60,411 bases of DNA from Deltaproteobacteria bacterium (GTDB lineage Bacteria; Desulfobacterota; Desulfobaccia; Desulfobaccales; 0-14-0-80-60-11). Shown one piece after another: positions 33,501 through 42,123 of the stretch (position 1 is its first letter; each line of letters opens with the position of its first letter). The translations under genes and the position numbers were made by a program. The stretch spans positions 1 to 60,411 of the forward strand of contig VGSJ01000008.1 of NCBI GenBank assembly GCA_016875015.1, read 5' to 3'. The notes beneath the pieces are model-generated. The model searched no databases. It saw nothing but the letters and a program-made list of their open reading frames with translations, and had not been told where the DNA came from.

Positions 33501-34076
33501 ATGGGTAGAGGGGCAGATAGCCGGGGCCGCTCCCGGTGGCTCTGGGGGCTGGGGGTCATGGCGTTCCTGGGAGTGGGGGCCTGGGGTCTCTGGGGCCACA
33601 GGCCGCCGCCCCCGCCGCCCAAGACCGTGACCCCGGCCCAGCCCCCGCGGATGGAGGGCCTCGCCCTCACCGAGATTCATGAAGGCGATAAAACGTGGGT
33701 CCTGGAGGCCAAGAAGGCGGATTTTCACCCGGACCAGGCGACCATCAGCATCAGCGGCGTCCGGGTGGAATTCTTCGGCCCCGGCGAAGACATCCGGGTG
33801 AAGGCCGAGGCGGGGCTGTTTAACACTAAGACCCGGGTCTTGACCCTGAAGGGGCAGGTGGAGATGAAGCGCGGCGAGTTGCTGATCCAAACCAGCGAGG
33901 CCGCCTTTGTGCCGGCCGAGCGAGCCTTGCTCGCCCCCGAGGCGGTAGTGATCACGGAGGCGGGCCTCAAGGTGGAGGGCAAGGGGCTGCGGGTGGAACT
34001 GGCCGCCAAGAAGCTGGTTATCGCCCAACACCATCTTACCGAATTACAGGTCAAGGATTGGAGGGGCAAGCATTGA
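33501..34076 (+). CDS. lptC: LPS export protein LptC
   Basis: 191 residues. A basic start and one inner-membrane helix (about 13-30, WLWGLGVMAFLGVGAWGLWG) precede a Pro-rich linker and a periplasmic beta-jellyroll (about 50-185) with the LptC rhythm of repeated strands (WVLEAKKADFHPDQATISISGVRVEFF). LptC links the LptBFG transporter to LptA and passes LPS through the periplasm. The stop codon overlaps the lptA TTG start (TTGA). There is no strong ribosome-binding site; translation start is the first Met before the basic segment. Confidence 0.88.
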   Translation: MGRGADSRGRSRWLWGLGVMAFLGVGAWGLWGHRPPPPPPKTVTPAQPPRMEGLALTEIHEGDKTWVLEAKKADFHPDQATISISGVRVEFFGPGEDIRVKAEAGLFNTKTRVLTLKGQVEMKRGELLIQTSEAAFVPAERALLAPEAVVITEAGLKVEGKGLRVELAAKKLVIAQHHLTELQVKDWRGKH

Positions 34077-34696
34077 AACGCCATCGGTTTTTAGCCCTCG
34101 CCGGGCTCCTGGTCATGTTATGGGCCGGTTCTTCCCCGGCGGACGGCGCCGCCCCCAAGCAGCCGAGCGGGGAAGTCCCTCTGCGCATCACCGCCGCCCG
34201 CCTGGAAGCGGATCAGAAAGAAGGGATCATCATGTTCAGCGGCGAGGTGAAGGCCATATACGGCGATGCCACCCTGTACGCCGACCAGCTGCGGGTTTAC
34301 TTTAAGGCCAAACCCGAGCCCCCCAAAGGGGCCGCCAAACCGCCCCAGGAAAAGGCGGAACCGTCCCCCCTCGGCGATTTGGGGGCTGAGAAGATTGACC
34401 GCATCGTGGCCAAAGGCAATGTGCGCATGGTTCAGGAGGACCGGGTAGCCACCGGTAACGAGGCCATCTACTACAAGGACCGGGATGAGGTGGTGCTTAC
34501 GGGCAATCCCCAGGTATGGCGGGCCGAAAATACCCTGAAAGGGGAACGGATCATCTTCAATCTCAAGACCGACAAGGCGCTGGTGGAAAGTTCGCCGCAG
34601 CGCCGGGTGGAAGCCCTGCTCTATTCCCGGGGGTCTTCTGAAGGCAAAGCCCCCCAGCCTATCAGCCCCAAAGCCCGCAAGAGCCGCCAGCCTTAA
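34073..34696 (+). CDS. lptA: LPS transport protein LptA
   Basis: 207 residues from a TTG start at 34073. GGAGG lies eight bases before it and a textbook signal peptide follows at once (KRHRFLALAGLLVMLWAG), while a TTG at 34058 would place extra residues before it. The mature part is an OstA-like jellyroll (LRITAARLEADQKEGIIMFSGEV, later GNVRMVQEDRVATGNEAIYY). It forms the periplasmic bridge of the Lpt system. A Pro/Lys-rich insert near 90-110 and a basic tail are extra compared with E. coli. It overlaps the lptC stop. Confidence 0.9.
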   Translation: MKRHRFLALAGLLVMLWAGSSPADGAAPKQPSGEVPLRITAARLEADQKEGIIMFSGEVKAIYGDATLYADQLRVYFKAKPEPPKGAAKPPQEKAEPSPLGDLGAEKIDRIVAKGNVRMVQEDRVATGNEAIYYKDRDEVVLTGNPQVWRAENTLKGERIIFNLKTDKALVESSPQRRVEALLYSRGSSEGKAPQPISPKARKSRQP

Positions 34697-34699
34697 GCT

Positions 34700-35422
34700 A
34701 TGCATCGGCTCACCCTGCAATCTTTGACCAAGAGCTACGACGGCCACAAGGTGGTGGACGGCGTGTCTATGGAGGTGAAGAGCGGCGAGGTGGTGGGGCT
34801 CCTGGGGCCCAATGGGGCCGGCAAGACCAGCACCTTTTTTATGGTGTTGGGGCTGCTCCAACCCGACGGCGGGAAGATCTACCTGGACGGCCAGGACATC
34901 TCCCTCCTGCCCATTTACCGCCGGGCCCGGTTGGGCTTGCAATACCTCCCCCAGGAGCCTTCGGTGTTCCGGAAGCTCACGGTGGCCGAGAATATCATGG
35001 CGATCCTGGAAACCCTGGAGCCGGACCCTCAAGTGCGCCAGGAGCGCCTGGAGAAGCTGCTGGCCGACCTGCACATTTCCCACCTGGCCAACCAGAAGGC
35101 CTCGGCCCTCTCCGGGGGCGAGCGGCGCCGGGTGGAGATCACCCGGGCCCTGGTCACCGCTCCCCACTTTATCATCCTGGATGAGCCCTTTGCCGGCATC
35201 GATCCCCTGGCGGTGTCTGATATCCAGAATATTATCCGTGACTTGAAAAACCGGGGCCTGGGCGTGCTCATCTCGGACCACAGCGTGCGGGAAGCCCTGG
35301 GGGTCTGCGACCGGGCTTATATCCTTCACGAGGGGGTCATCCTGGAGGAGGGCCCCCCGGAACAGCTGGTCCAGAGTGAGTTGGCCAAAAGAATTTACTT
35401 GGGCGAGGCCTTTAAGTTATAA
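34700..35422 (+). CDS. lptB: LPS export ABC transporter ATPase LptB
   Basis: 240 residues, the usual length. Walker A GPNGAGKT (near 38), Q-loop in YLPQEPSVF, ABC signature LSGGERRR and Walker B FIILDEPFAGID are all present, with the switch His in SDHSVREAL. It powers LPS extraction from the inner membrane with LptF and LptG, which are not in this window. Three bases separate it from lptA. The next gene, rpoN, follows in the lptB-rpoN order common in proteobacteria. Confidence 0.96.
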   Translation: MHRLTLQSLTKSYDGHKVVDGVSMEVKSGEVVGLLGPNGAGKTSTFFMVLGLLQPDGGKIYLDGQDISLLPIYRRARLGLQYLPQEPSVFRKLTVAENIMAILETLEPDPQVRQERLEKLLADLHISHLANQKASALSGGERRRVEITRALVTAPHFIILDEPFAGIDPLAVSDIQNIIRDLKNRGLGVLISDHSVREALGVCDRAYILHEGVILEEGPPEQLVQSELAKRIYLGEAFKL

Positions 35423-35487
35423 TAGTTTTGCATCCCGCCACCGGCCGGGGTGCTTATTCTGGCGAACTTTTTGCATAAGGCGAACCG

Positions 35488-36975
35488 ATGGCCTTAGAAA
35501 TCAGACAAAGCTTAAAACTTACGCAATCCCTCATCATGACCCAGAAATTGCAGCAAGCCATCAAGCTGCTGCAACTTTCCCGTATGGAACTGGTGGGGGA
35601 AATTACCCAGGCCCTGGAAACCAACCCGGTCCTGGAAGATGATCAGTTTGAAGAAGAAAAGCCGCCGGAAGAGGAAGAGTTCAGTCTGGGAAATTATGCC
35701 AATGGCAATGAATCGCCGCCGGAGGAGGCCAAAAGCGACGGCGAGGCCAAATCCGCGGCGGAAGAATGGGATTGGGACAGCTTCCTGAAGGATCGGCTCA
35801 TGCCGCCCCCCATGGGCGAATACGAAGAACGGGAAGCCCTGCCCTTTGAGTCCCTGAATGCGGAAGAGACCACCCTGAAATCCCACCTCATCTGGCAACT
35901 CCGGATGGCCGAACTGGATCAAGAGGGCGATAATATCGGGGTAATGATCATCGGCAACCTGGACAAAGATGGTTATCTCCGGTCCACGGTGGAGGAGATC
36001 GCCGGTGAGATGCGGGTCGCCCCGGCCCGGGTGGAGCAGGTCCTTTCGATCGTCCAGGGATTCGACCCGCCGGGGGTGGCCGCCCGGAACCTGAAAGAAT
36101 GCCTCCGGTTGCAGCTCAATATCCTGGGCATCCATGACCCCCTGGTGCTCGATATGGTCGACCGCCACCTGAACAATCTGGGGAACAAAAATTACCAGGC
36201 CATCGCCCGGGACCTGAAGGTGTCCATCGGGAAGGTGGTGGAGGCCGGCGACCTCATCAGTAACCTGGAGCCCAAGCCCGGCCGGGGTTTTGACGCAGAA
36301 GAGGCGGACTACATCAACCCCGACGTCCACGTGGAAAAGGTGGGAAACGACTACGTAATCCGTCTGAACGATGACGGCCTGCCCAAATTGCGGGTTAACG
36401 CCTTTTACCTGGAGGCCATGCGAGGTCCCGACAAACTCCCGGACTCGGTCAAGAGTTATATTCAGAAGCACTTGGATAATGCCCTGTGGTTTATTCGCAG
36501 CATCCACCAGCGGCAAAAGACCCTGTACCGCGTCACCGAAAGTATCGTGCGCTTCCAACGGGATTTTTTGGATCACGGTCTGTCCCAATTGAAACCCCTG
36601 ACCCTGCGCCAGGTGGCGGAAGATGTCCAGATGCACGAATCCACCATCAGCCGGGTAACCACCAACAAGTATGTGTACACCCCCCAGGGGGTTTTTAATC
36701 TCAAGTTTTTCTTCAACAGCGCCATCAACATGTCTTTGGGGGAACAGATCGCCTCGGAGAGCGTCAAGGACAAGATCCGCCAGCTCGTGGCTGGCGAGAA
36801 CCCGGAGAACCCCTTGAGCGATCAGGAGATCACCGAAACCTTGCGGCGCCAGGATGTGATCATTGCCCGGCGCACCGTGGCGAAATATCGAGGCATGCTG
36901 GGGGTGCTACCCTCCAGTAAACGCAAGAAACCCGGGTACCGGCACAAGAGCCAGCCAGAAAATCATGCCCTTTGA
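35488..36975 (+). CDS. rpoN: RNA polymerase sigma-54 factor
   Basis: 495 residues. Region I is Gln- and Leu-rich (SLKLTQSLIMTQKLQQAIKLLQL). An acidic region II spans about 55-95. Core-binding and helix-turn-helix regions follow, with the RpoN box ARRTVAKYR near residue 468 for -24 recognition. It directs transcription from -24/-12 promoters with enhancer-binding ATPases. It lies in the usual context lptB-rpoN-hpf-ptsN. No obvious -24/-12 promoter was found by eye in this window. Confidence 0.97.
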   Translation: MALEIRQSLKLTQSLIMTQKLQQAIKLLQLSRMELVGEITQALETNPVLEDDQFEEEKPPEEEEFSLGNYANGNESPPEEAKSDGEAKSAAEEWDWDSFLKDRLMPPPMGEYEEREALPFESLNAEETTLKSHLIWQLRMAELDQEGDNIGVMIIGNLDKDGYLRSTVEEIAGEMRVAPARVEQVLSIVQGFDPPGVAARNLKECLRLQLNILGIHDPLVLDMVDRHLNNLGNKNYQAIARDLKVSIGKVVEAGDLISNLEPKPGRGFDAEEADYINPDVHVEKVGNDYVIRLNDDGLPKLRVNAFYLEAMRGPDKLPDSVKSYIQKHLDNALWFIRSIHQRQKTLYRVTESIVRFQRDFLDHGLSQLKPLTLRQVAEDVQMHESTISRVTTNKYVYTPQGVFNLKFFFNSAINMSLGEQIASESVKDKIRQLVAGENPENPLSDQEITETLRRQDVIIARRTVAKYRGMLGVLPSSKRKKPGYRHKSQPENHAL

Positions 36976-37017
36976 GATCCCGGCTTTTCTGCGAGTTCAA
37001 CCCTTTGGGAGGCAGTA

Positions 37018-37545
37018 ATGCAAATATCCGTAACTTTCAAGAAGATTGAACCATCTGAGGCCCTAAAGAATTATGTGACCGACCGGTTAACTAAGTTCAA
37101 ACGATATCTGGACGGGCCGGTGGAAGCCCACGTCGTTTTGGGGCTGGAAAAATTTCGCCATCTGGCGGATGTCACTATTGACAGTAATGGCCACATCATC
37201 AAAGGAAGAGAAGAGAATACCGACATGTACGCGGCCATCGATCTGGTGATGGACAAGATCGATATCCAGTTGAAAAAGTTTCGGGACAAGTTGAGGAGCG
37301 CCAAAGGCGACCGGAGCCGATCGGCTGCCCCGGCGCCGGCCGAGGCGGAGAAAGCCCCGTCTTTACCGGCGATACGGCGCAAACGGGTGGAGGTGCCGGC
37401 CCTGCAACTGACCGATGCGGTGGAATTCATGCAAAGCGGGAAGGACACCCTGTTGGTCTTTACCGATGTGGCCAGCGGCAACTTAAATATCTTATACCGT
37501 CGCCCGGATGGCAACTATGTCCTGGTCGAACCCGATTTGGGATAG
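37018..37545 (+). CDS. hpf: Ribosome hibernation-promoting factor (long form)
   Basis: 175 residues. The N-terminal domain (about 1-100, MQISVTFKKIEPSEALKNYV) binds the 30S decoding site. A basic/Ala-rich linker follows, then a C-terminal dimerization domain (about 120-175, KRVEVPALQLTDAVEFMQ ... VLVEPDLG). The two-domain layout marks the long form, which makes 100S ribosomes without RMF. GGGAGG lies just upstream of the ATG. The position after rpoN is standard. Confidence 0.95.
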   Translation: MQISVTFKKIEPSEALKNYVTDRLTKFKRYLDGPVEAHVVLGLEKFRHLADVTIDSNGHIIKGREENTDMYAAIDLVMDKIDIQLKKFRDKLRSAKGDRSRSAAPAPAEAEKAPSLPAIRRKRVEVPALQLTDAVEFMQSGKDTLLVFTDVASGNLNILYRRPDGNYVLVEPDLG

Positions 37546-37562
37546 AGGTATCAGGGAACCGT

Positions 37563-38024
37563 ATGAAAATTATCGACCTCCTGGCCCCAAATTGTGTTTT
37601 ACCCAATTTGCAAGCCACCAACAAAAAGGGAGTGCTGGAGGAACTGGCCCAAACCCTGGCGCCAGGCGCCGACGGACTCTCACTCCAAACCGTGATGGAG
37701 GTGCTCCTGGACCGGGAGCGCCTCGGGAGCACCGGCATCGGCGATAACATCGCCATCCCCCACGGCAAGCTGGCGCAACTTTCCCGGCTCATGCTGTGCT
37801 TTGGCCGCAGTCTTAAAGGAGTTGACTTCGACTCCATGGATGGCAAGCCTTCGCAGATCTTTTTCATGCTGCTCGCCCCGGTAAACTCCGCCGGTCTCCA
37901 TCTCAAGGCCCTGGCCAAGATTTCCCGGATGCTCATGAGCCAGCCTTTCCGGGATAACCTGATGAAGGCGAAGGGGGCCGAGGAGCTTTACCGCTTGATT
38001 GCCGAACGAGACGCGGAATTTTGA
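37563..38024 (+). CDS. ptsN: Nitrogen PTS EIIA protein (PtsN)
   Basis: 153 residues. The fructose/mannitol-type EIIA fold has its phospho-acceptor His in GDNIAIPHGKL (near residue 67), preceded by LLDRERLGSTG. It relays phosphate as a regulator rather than a sugar importer, linking carbon, nitrogen and potassium status. Seventeen bases separate it from hpf. Its 3' end overlaps the extended upstream reading frame of rapZ. Confidence 0.94.
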   Translation: MKIIDLLAPNCVLPNLQATNKKGVLEELAQTLAPGADGLSLQTVMEVLLDRERLGSTGIGDNIAIPHGKLAQLSRLMLCFGRSLKGVDFDSMDGKPSQIFFMLLAPVNSAGLHLKALAKISRMLMSQPFRDNLMKAKGAEELYRLIAERDAEF

Positions 38025-38100
38025 GGTTGGGTCCGAATATGCTCATCTGGCTATCGATGGCGACCATCCAGGTCTCTTGAGCTCGCTCAATACGGTAAAA

Positions 38101-39027
38101 ATGGCGCAGAACCCAGGTCCGCACTCGGAATCGAATCACCGCCACCAGTCCCCCTTTTCCATTACCATCCTCACCGGGCTTTCCGGTTCGGGGAAGAGCA
38201 CGGTGTTGCGCGCCCTGGAAGATATCGGCTATTTTTGCGTTGACAACCTGCCCCTGGGCCTGCTCCAGCCTTTCCTGGACATGCAATCAGCGGCTGTTTC
38301 GAGCGGGCGCCGGATCGCCCTGGTCATGGACGTCCGCACCGAAGGCTTCCTGCAGAATTTCAGCCAGGTGTTTCGCCGTCTCGAAGAACTGGGCTACCAT
38401 CTCCACATCATCTTTCTGGAGGCGGATGACGCCACCTTAATGCGGCGTTTCAGCCAGACCCGCCGCCAGCACCCACTGGCGGACCATGACACCATCGTTA
38501 AGGCCCTGCGCCAGGAGCGCAACTCCATGGCGGACTTGCGACAACTGGCCCACCGGATCATCGACAGCTCCCACTACAACCCTCATCAACTGCGGGAGTT
38601 GGTCAAGGATGAATACTCGGAACTGGCGCCCCGCCAGAGGATGTGGCTCCATCTCATCTCTTTCGCCTACAAGAAGGGCATTCCCCCGGAAGCCGACATG
38701 GTGCTGGATGTGCGGTTCTTGCCCAACCCTTATTTTGTGGAAGAATTGCAGCCCCTTACCGGAGAAAACCCCGGGGTCCGGAAGTATGTTCTGGATCGTC
38801 CTGAAACCCAAGCTTTTCTCGACCACCTGTTCACGTTTGTGGACTTTCTCCTGCCCCACTACCAGGAAGAAGGCAAAACGCATCTCACCCTGGCCATCGG
38901 TTGCACCGGTGGACAGCACCGTTCGGTGGTCATCGCCAACGTCCTGGGGCAACATCTGAGCCGGGAAAATTATCCGTTCACCCTTAGCCATCGCGATATG
39001 CCGCGGTCCGCAGGAGAACAGTTATGA
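38101..39027 (+). CDS. rapZ: RapZ-family nucleotide-binding protein
   Basis: 308 residues from ATG at 38101; a longer frame reaches back into ptsN, but the conserved part only begins near SPFSITIL. Walker A is GLSGSGKS. The C-terminal signature GCTGGQHRSVVIAN is present. In enteric bacteria RapZ hands the small RNA GlmZ to RNase E; whether it does so here is unknown, and a role in cell-wall sugar sensing is the general theme. No clear ribosome-binding site precedes 38101. It sits between ptsN and an EIIA(Man) gene, which it overlaps by four bases. Confidence 0.92.
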   Translation: MAQNPGPHSESNHRHQSPFSITILTGLSGSGKSTVLRALEDIGYFCVDNLPLGLLQPFLDMQSAAVSSGRRIALVMDVRTEGFLQNFSQVFRRLEELGYHLHIIFLEADDATLMRRFSQTRRQHPLADHDTIVKALRQERNSMADLRQLAHRIIDSSHYNPHQLRELVKDEYSELAPRQRMWLHLISFAYKKGIPPEADMVLDVRFLPNPYFVEELQPLTGENPGVRKYVLDRPETQAFLDHLFTFVDFLLPHYQEEGKTHLTLAIGCTGGQHRSVVIANVLGQHLSRENYPFTLSHRDMPRSAGEQL

Positions 39028-39425
39028 TCGGAATCTTAATCGTCACTCACCGGGACCTGGCCGAGGCCTTGATGAGCGTCTGGGACCTGGTCCTGGGGCG
39101 GCAGGAGGGCATCGCGGCCGTGTCCCTGGACCCCAGCGCGCCCCCGGAGGTCTCCCGCCAGCAGATCCAGCGCGGCCTGTCCCAGGTGAATGGCGGCAAC
39201 GGCGTCATCATCCTCACCGACATGCTGGGGGGGACCCCATCCAATCTCACCCTGTCCTTCCTGCAAGAAGGCCAGGTGGAGGTCGTCACCGGCGTCAACC
39301 TGCCCATGCTCATGAAACTGGCCCACATCCGGGATCAACAGGACCTGCGGGAGGCGGCGTTGGCCCTGCAGCAATCCGGCCAGAAGGGGATTGCCGTGGC
39401 CAGCGAGGTCCTCAAAAAGAAATGA
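39024..39425 (+). CDS. Mannose-family PTS EIIA domain protein
   Basis: 133 residues, a single EIIA(Man) domain. The phospho-acceptor is His in LIVTHRDLAEAL (residue 9) and the fold signature LTDMLGGTPSN is present. No EIIB, EIIC or EIID permease genes are adjacent, so it is likely regulatory, as in other deltaproteobacteria where it follows rapZ. It overlaps rapZ by four bases and rimI by four bases. Confidence 0.92.
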   Translation: MIGILIVTHRDLAEALMSVWDLVLGRQEGIAAVSLDPSAPPEVSRQQIQRGLSQVNGGNGVIILTDMLGGTPSNLTLSFLQEGQVEVVTGVNLPMLMKLAHIRDQQDLREAALALQQSGQKGIAVASEVLKKK

Positions 39426-39898
39426 CCCAGGGGCTCATCATCCGCCGGGCCGGCCTGGCGGATGTCTCGGCCATCTGGGCTATTGAAAAGGCAGCCTTTC
39501 TCACCCCCTGGTCCCGGTGGTCCTTCCTGGCGGAATTGGGCCAGAGGTACAGCCACACGCTGGTTATTGGCCCCGCCGCCCCCCACCCCCGGCAGACCTT
39601 GGGGTACCTCATCTTCTGGGTCGTGCTCGACGAGATGCACATCCTCAACCTGGCGGTGCACCCCAAACACCGCCGCCGGGGCCTCGCCCGGCGGTTGCTG
39701 GCCGAGGGCCTGGCCCAGGCCCGGACCTTAGGGGCCGAACTCGCCTGGCTGGAGGTGCGGACCTCCAACCTCGCGGCCCAGGCCCTTTACAAATCCTTCG
39801 GCTTCAGAGAAGTGGGCCGCCGCCCCCGCTACTACGACGACACCCGGGAAGACGCTTTGCTTCTGACCCTGGACTGGAGCGAGGCGGGAAAAAAATGA
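39422..39898 (+). CDS. rimI: Ribosomal-protein-alanine N-acetyltransferase RimI
   Basis: 158 residues, GNAT fold. The acetyl-CoA loop is HPKHRRRGLARRLL (Q/R-x-x-G-x-A), the core strand is DEMHILNLAV and the C-terminal YKSFGFREVGRRPRYY is the RimI pattern. It acetylates the N-terminus of ribosomal protein S18 and related substrates. It overlaps the EIIA gene and ends the operon; a strong hairpin begins at its stop codon. Confidence 0.9.
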   Translation: MTQGLIIRRAGLADVSAIWAIEKAAFLTPWSRWSFLAELGQRYSHTLVIGPAAPHPRQTLGYLIFWVVLDEMHILNLAVHPKHRRRGLARRLLAEGLAQARTLGAELAWLEVRTSNLAAQALYKSFGFREVGRRPRYYDDTREDALLLTLDWSEAGKK

Positions 39899-39949
39899 GG
39901 GAGGGGGCAAGGGGCTTTTTCGTAAGCGCCCCTTCCCCCCTCCCTCAGG
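39896..39949 (+). terminator. Hairpin at the end of the lpt-rpoN operon
   Basis: TGAGGGAGGGGGC...AAGGGGC faces GC-CCCCTT...CCCCTCCCTCA across a short T-rich loop; the left arm includes the rimI stop codon. No T-run follows, so termination may be factor-assisted. Confidence 0.5.
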
Positions 39950-39981
39950 CTCTCTCCCCCCGATCCTGATATCATTTTCAC

Positions 39982-40041
39982 GTAGGGGCGCACCTCTAGA
40001 TGTGCGCCCTCAGAGGGCAGACACGCAGGTCCGCCCCTACA
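39982..40041. repeat. Dispersed repeat family C, copy 2
   Basis: Ends GTAGGGGCG / CGCCCCTAC frame inner GTGCGCCCTC and ACACGCAGGTCC blocks shared with 5859-5911. A related shorter palindrome lies at 55298-55326. Confidence 0.6.
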
Positions 40042-40129
40042 GGAGGCTGGCCGGGGAGTTTGAGGCGACGGTGGGGGAATCAATTATAAAAAATTCCCCC
40101 GGCCCTCCCCTGCCATTATTTTTGCCAAC

Positions 40130-41404
40130 TTAAGCCGTATTACACTGACAGCCGCCGCCCGGATGTTGGCGCGGGCTGGTGGTCAGGGTCTGCTTAAGAT
40201 ATTTCTCCACCAGGGCCTCCGGGACTTCCAGGGGGGCCCCGGCGATCACTTCCATGCCTTTTTTGCCCAGGAGCCCCTGGGCTTTCTCTCCCAGGCTGCC
40301 GGCGATGACGTGGGTTATTCCCAGGTCATCCAGCCACTCGGGGAGGCCCCCGGGTTCGTGGGCCGGTTTGGGGATGAGGTCTTGGGGACCCACGGCGCCG
40401 TCTTTGACCGTGAAGACGGCAAAGTGGGAGGCGTGGCCGAACTTATCCGACAGTTTGCCGTCTTTCACCGGCAGGGCGAATTTCATCACCCCTGGCTCCC
40501 GGGTAACCAGTGGCGTCAGGGGCAGGGTCTCCAGGATATAATCCACGATGGGCGAAAGGGCCTGGAAGAAGGGGCTGTCTTCCATCTTGACATCAATGAG
40601 CCGGCCCTGGTCCGCGGCCTCCACCATCGCCGGGTCAAAGGGCAGTGCCCCCAGGAAGGGGACGTTGGCGGCCTGGGCGGTTTTTTGGCCGCCGCCGCGC
40701 TTGAACAGGGCCAGATCCTTGCCGCAGTGGGGGCAGCCGTAGCCGCTCATGTTCTCGATAATCCCCACCACCTTCATGTTGATCTTTTCGCAGAAATTGA
40801 GGGATTTGCGCACGTCCGCCAGGGAGATCTCCTGGGGGGTGGTGACGATGACGGCCTGGGCGTCCGGAATGGTCTGGGCCACGCTCATGGGCTCATCCCC
40901 GGTCCCCGGCGGTGAATCCACCACCAGGTAGTCCAGGTCGCCCCACTGCACTTCGGTGATGAACTGCCGGATGAGCTGGTGCTTCAGAGGCCCCCGCCAG
41001 ATCACCGCCATTTCCCGGTCCCGCATGATGGCCTCCACGGAGATGACCCGGAGGTTGTCAAAGAGGTCCGGCGGCAGGGCAAACTGGCCATAGGTCAGGT
41101 CCAGGGGTTCCTTGAGACCCAGCATCCTCAAAACGTTGGGGCCGTGCAGGTCCACATCCATCAACCCCACCTTTTTCCCCCGGCGGGCCAGGCTCAGGGC
41201 CAGGCTGACGGCGACGCTGCTCTTGCCTACGCCGCCCTTGCCGCTCATCACCACCAGCTTGCGGCGAATCTGCTTCAGGGCCCGGGTCAATTCCCTTTCT
41301 TCTTGATCCTTCTGGGTGGCATGATGAGCCGGATCGCACCCCTGGCAAGACTTGGGGTCTTCGCCGCAGGATTGGGGATCGGCTCCGTGAGAACATTTAT
41401 CCAT
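40130..41404 (-). CDS. Mrp/NBP35-type ATPase fused to a NifX-like domain
   Basis: 424 residues. A Cys-rich N-terminus (CSHGADPQSCGEDPKSCQGC) is followed by a deviant Walker A SGKGGVGKSS (near 54), VVDSPPGTGDEP and a CxxC (GYGCPHCG) for cluster binding. Residues about 315-405 resemble the dinitrogenase iron-molybdenum cofactor (NifX/NafY) domain, and the tail has CQC. This Mrp-NifX fusion is typical of sulfate-reducing deltaproteobacteria (MrpORP). It is thought to carry or insert iron-sulfur clusters. It is leftward and convergent with rimI. Confidence 0.93.
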   Translation of the reverse strand: MDKCSHGADPQSCGEDPKSCQGCDPAHHATQKDQEERELTRALKQIRRKLVVMSGKGGVGKSSVAVSLALSLARRGKKVGLMDVDLHGPNVLRMLGLKEPLDLTYGQFALPPDLFDNLRVISVEAIMRDREMAVIWRGPLKHQLIRQFITEVQWGDLDYLVVDSPPGTGDEPMSVAQTIPDAQAVIVTTPQEISLADVRKSLNFCEKINMKVVGIIENMSGYGCPHCGKDLALFKRGGGQKTAQAANVPFLGALPFDPAMVEAADQGRLIDVKMEDSPFFQALSPIVDYILETLPLTPLVTREPGVMKFALPVKDGKLSDKFGHASHFAVFTVKDGAVGPQDLIPKPAHEPGGLPEWLDDLGITHVIAGSLGEKAQGLLGKKGMEVIAGAPLEVPEALVEKYLKQTLTTSPRQHPGGGCQCNTA

Positions 41405-41434
41405 ATTTCAAGCTCTCCTTATGGGTAGTCAATG

Positions 41435-41456
41435 AAAAAACCGGCCGAGAGGCCGG
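41435..41456 (-). terminator. Terminator after the site-2 protease
   Basis: CCGGCC-GAGA-GGCCGG (41441-41456) with six A on its left reads as a stem followed by six T on the minus strand. It closes the pan-met-ahc operon, upstream of the Mrp gene. Confidence 0.85.
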
Positions 41457-41491
41457 AGCCTCCCTCCCAGATTCCTCTCGCCTTGAAAAAC

Positions 41492-42118
41492 TCATCCCAG
41501 CATGATCATGGCAATCTGCCGGTAAAGGGGCATGAGGATAGCCCCCATGATGCCGGTGTAGAACAGGACCAGGATGAGGATGAAGCCCACCGGCTGCAGG
41601 TAGCTATAGAGGCGGGCAAGCTCCCGGGGCAGCAGGAGGGCCAGGATGTGGGAGCCGTCCAGGGGCGGGATGGGAATCAGGTTGAACAGGGCCAGGTAAA
41701 TGTTGATGCTCACGCCGAAGTAGGCCAACTGCATGAGGCCCTGGTTTTCGAGCCCCAGACGCAACAAGACGGAAAAAATCGCGGCCAGGGCCAGGTTGCT
41801 GATGGGCCCGGCGGCGCTCACCGCAAACTCCCCCCAGCGGTAATTGCGATAGTTGAGGGGGTTGACCGGCACCGGCTTGGCCCAGCCGAACAGAATGCCG
41901 GCATGGGTCATCAGGAGCAAGAGCGGCAGGATGATGGTCCCCACCGGGTCGATGTGGGGGACCGGGTTCAGGGTGATGCGGCCCATGATGCGGGCGGTGG
42001 GGTCGCCGTTCAGGAGGGCCACGTAGCCGTGGGCCACCTCATGGATAATGATGGAAAACAGGAGCACCACGGCCATGAGGGCCGCTTCCAGGAGGTAGGG
42101 TAAGGTCATCCCGGGCAT
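41492..42118 (-). CDS. Site-2 protease family (M50) membrane metalloprotease
   Basis: 208 residues. The zinc site HEVAHGY (H-E-x-x-H) is in the first hydrophobic segment and NLIPIPPLDGS supplies the third metal ligand (N-x-x-P-x-x-D-G). About five hydrophobic helices. This is the small SpoIVFB-like, PDZ-free group; substrates are unknown. The start at 42118 follows the previous gene by five bases; Met at 42109 is an alternative. It is the last gene of its operon. Confidence 0.9.
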   Translation of the reverse strand: MPGMTLPYLLEAALMAVVLLFSIIIHEVAHGYVALLNGDPTARIMGRITLNPVPHIDPVGTIILPLLLLMTHAGILFGWAKPVPVNPLNYRNYRWGEFAVSAAGPISNLALAAIFSVLLRLGLENQGLMQLAYFGVSINIYLALFNLIPIPPLDGSHILALLLPRELARLYSYLQPVGFILILVLFYTGIMGAILMPLYRQIAMIMLG

Positions 42119-42123
42119 ATTGC

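Noticed and set aside
41432-42103. 223-codon plus-strand frame opposite the site-2 protease
   Set aside because: It covers the terminator and the HExxH gene on the other strand, and is rich in Gly, His and Gln.
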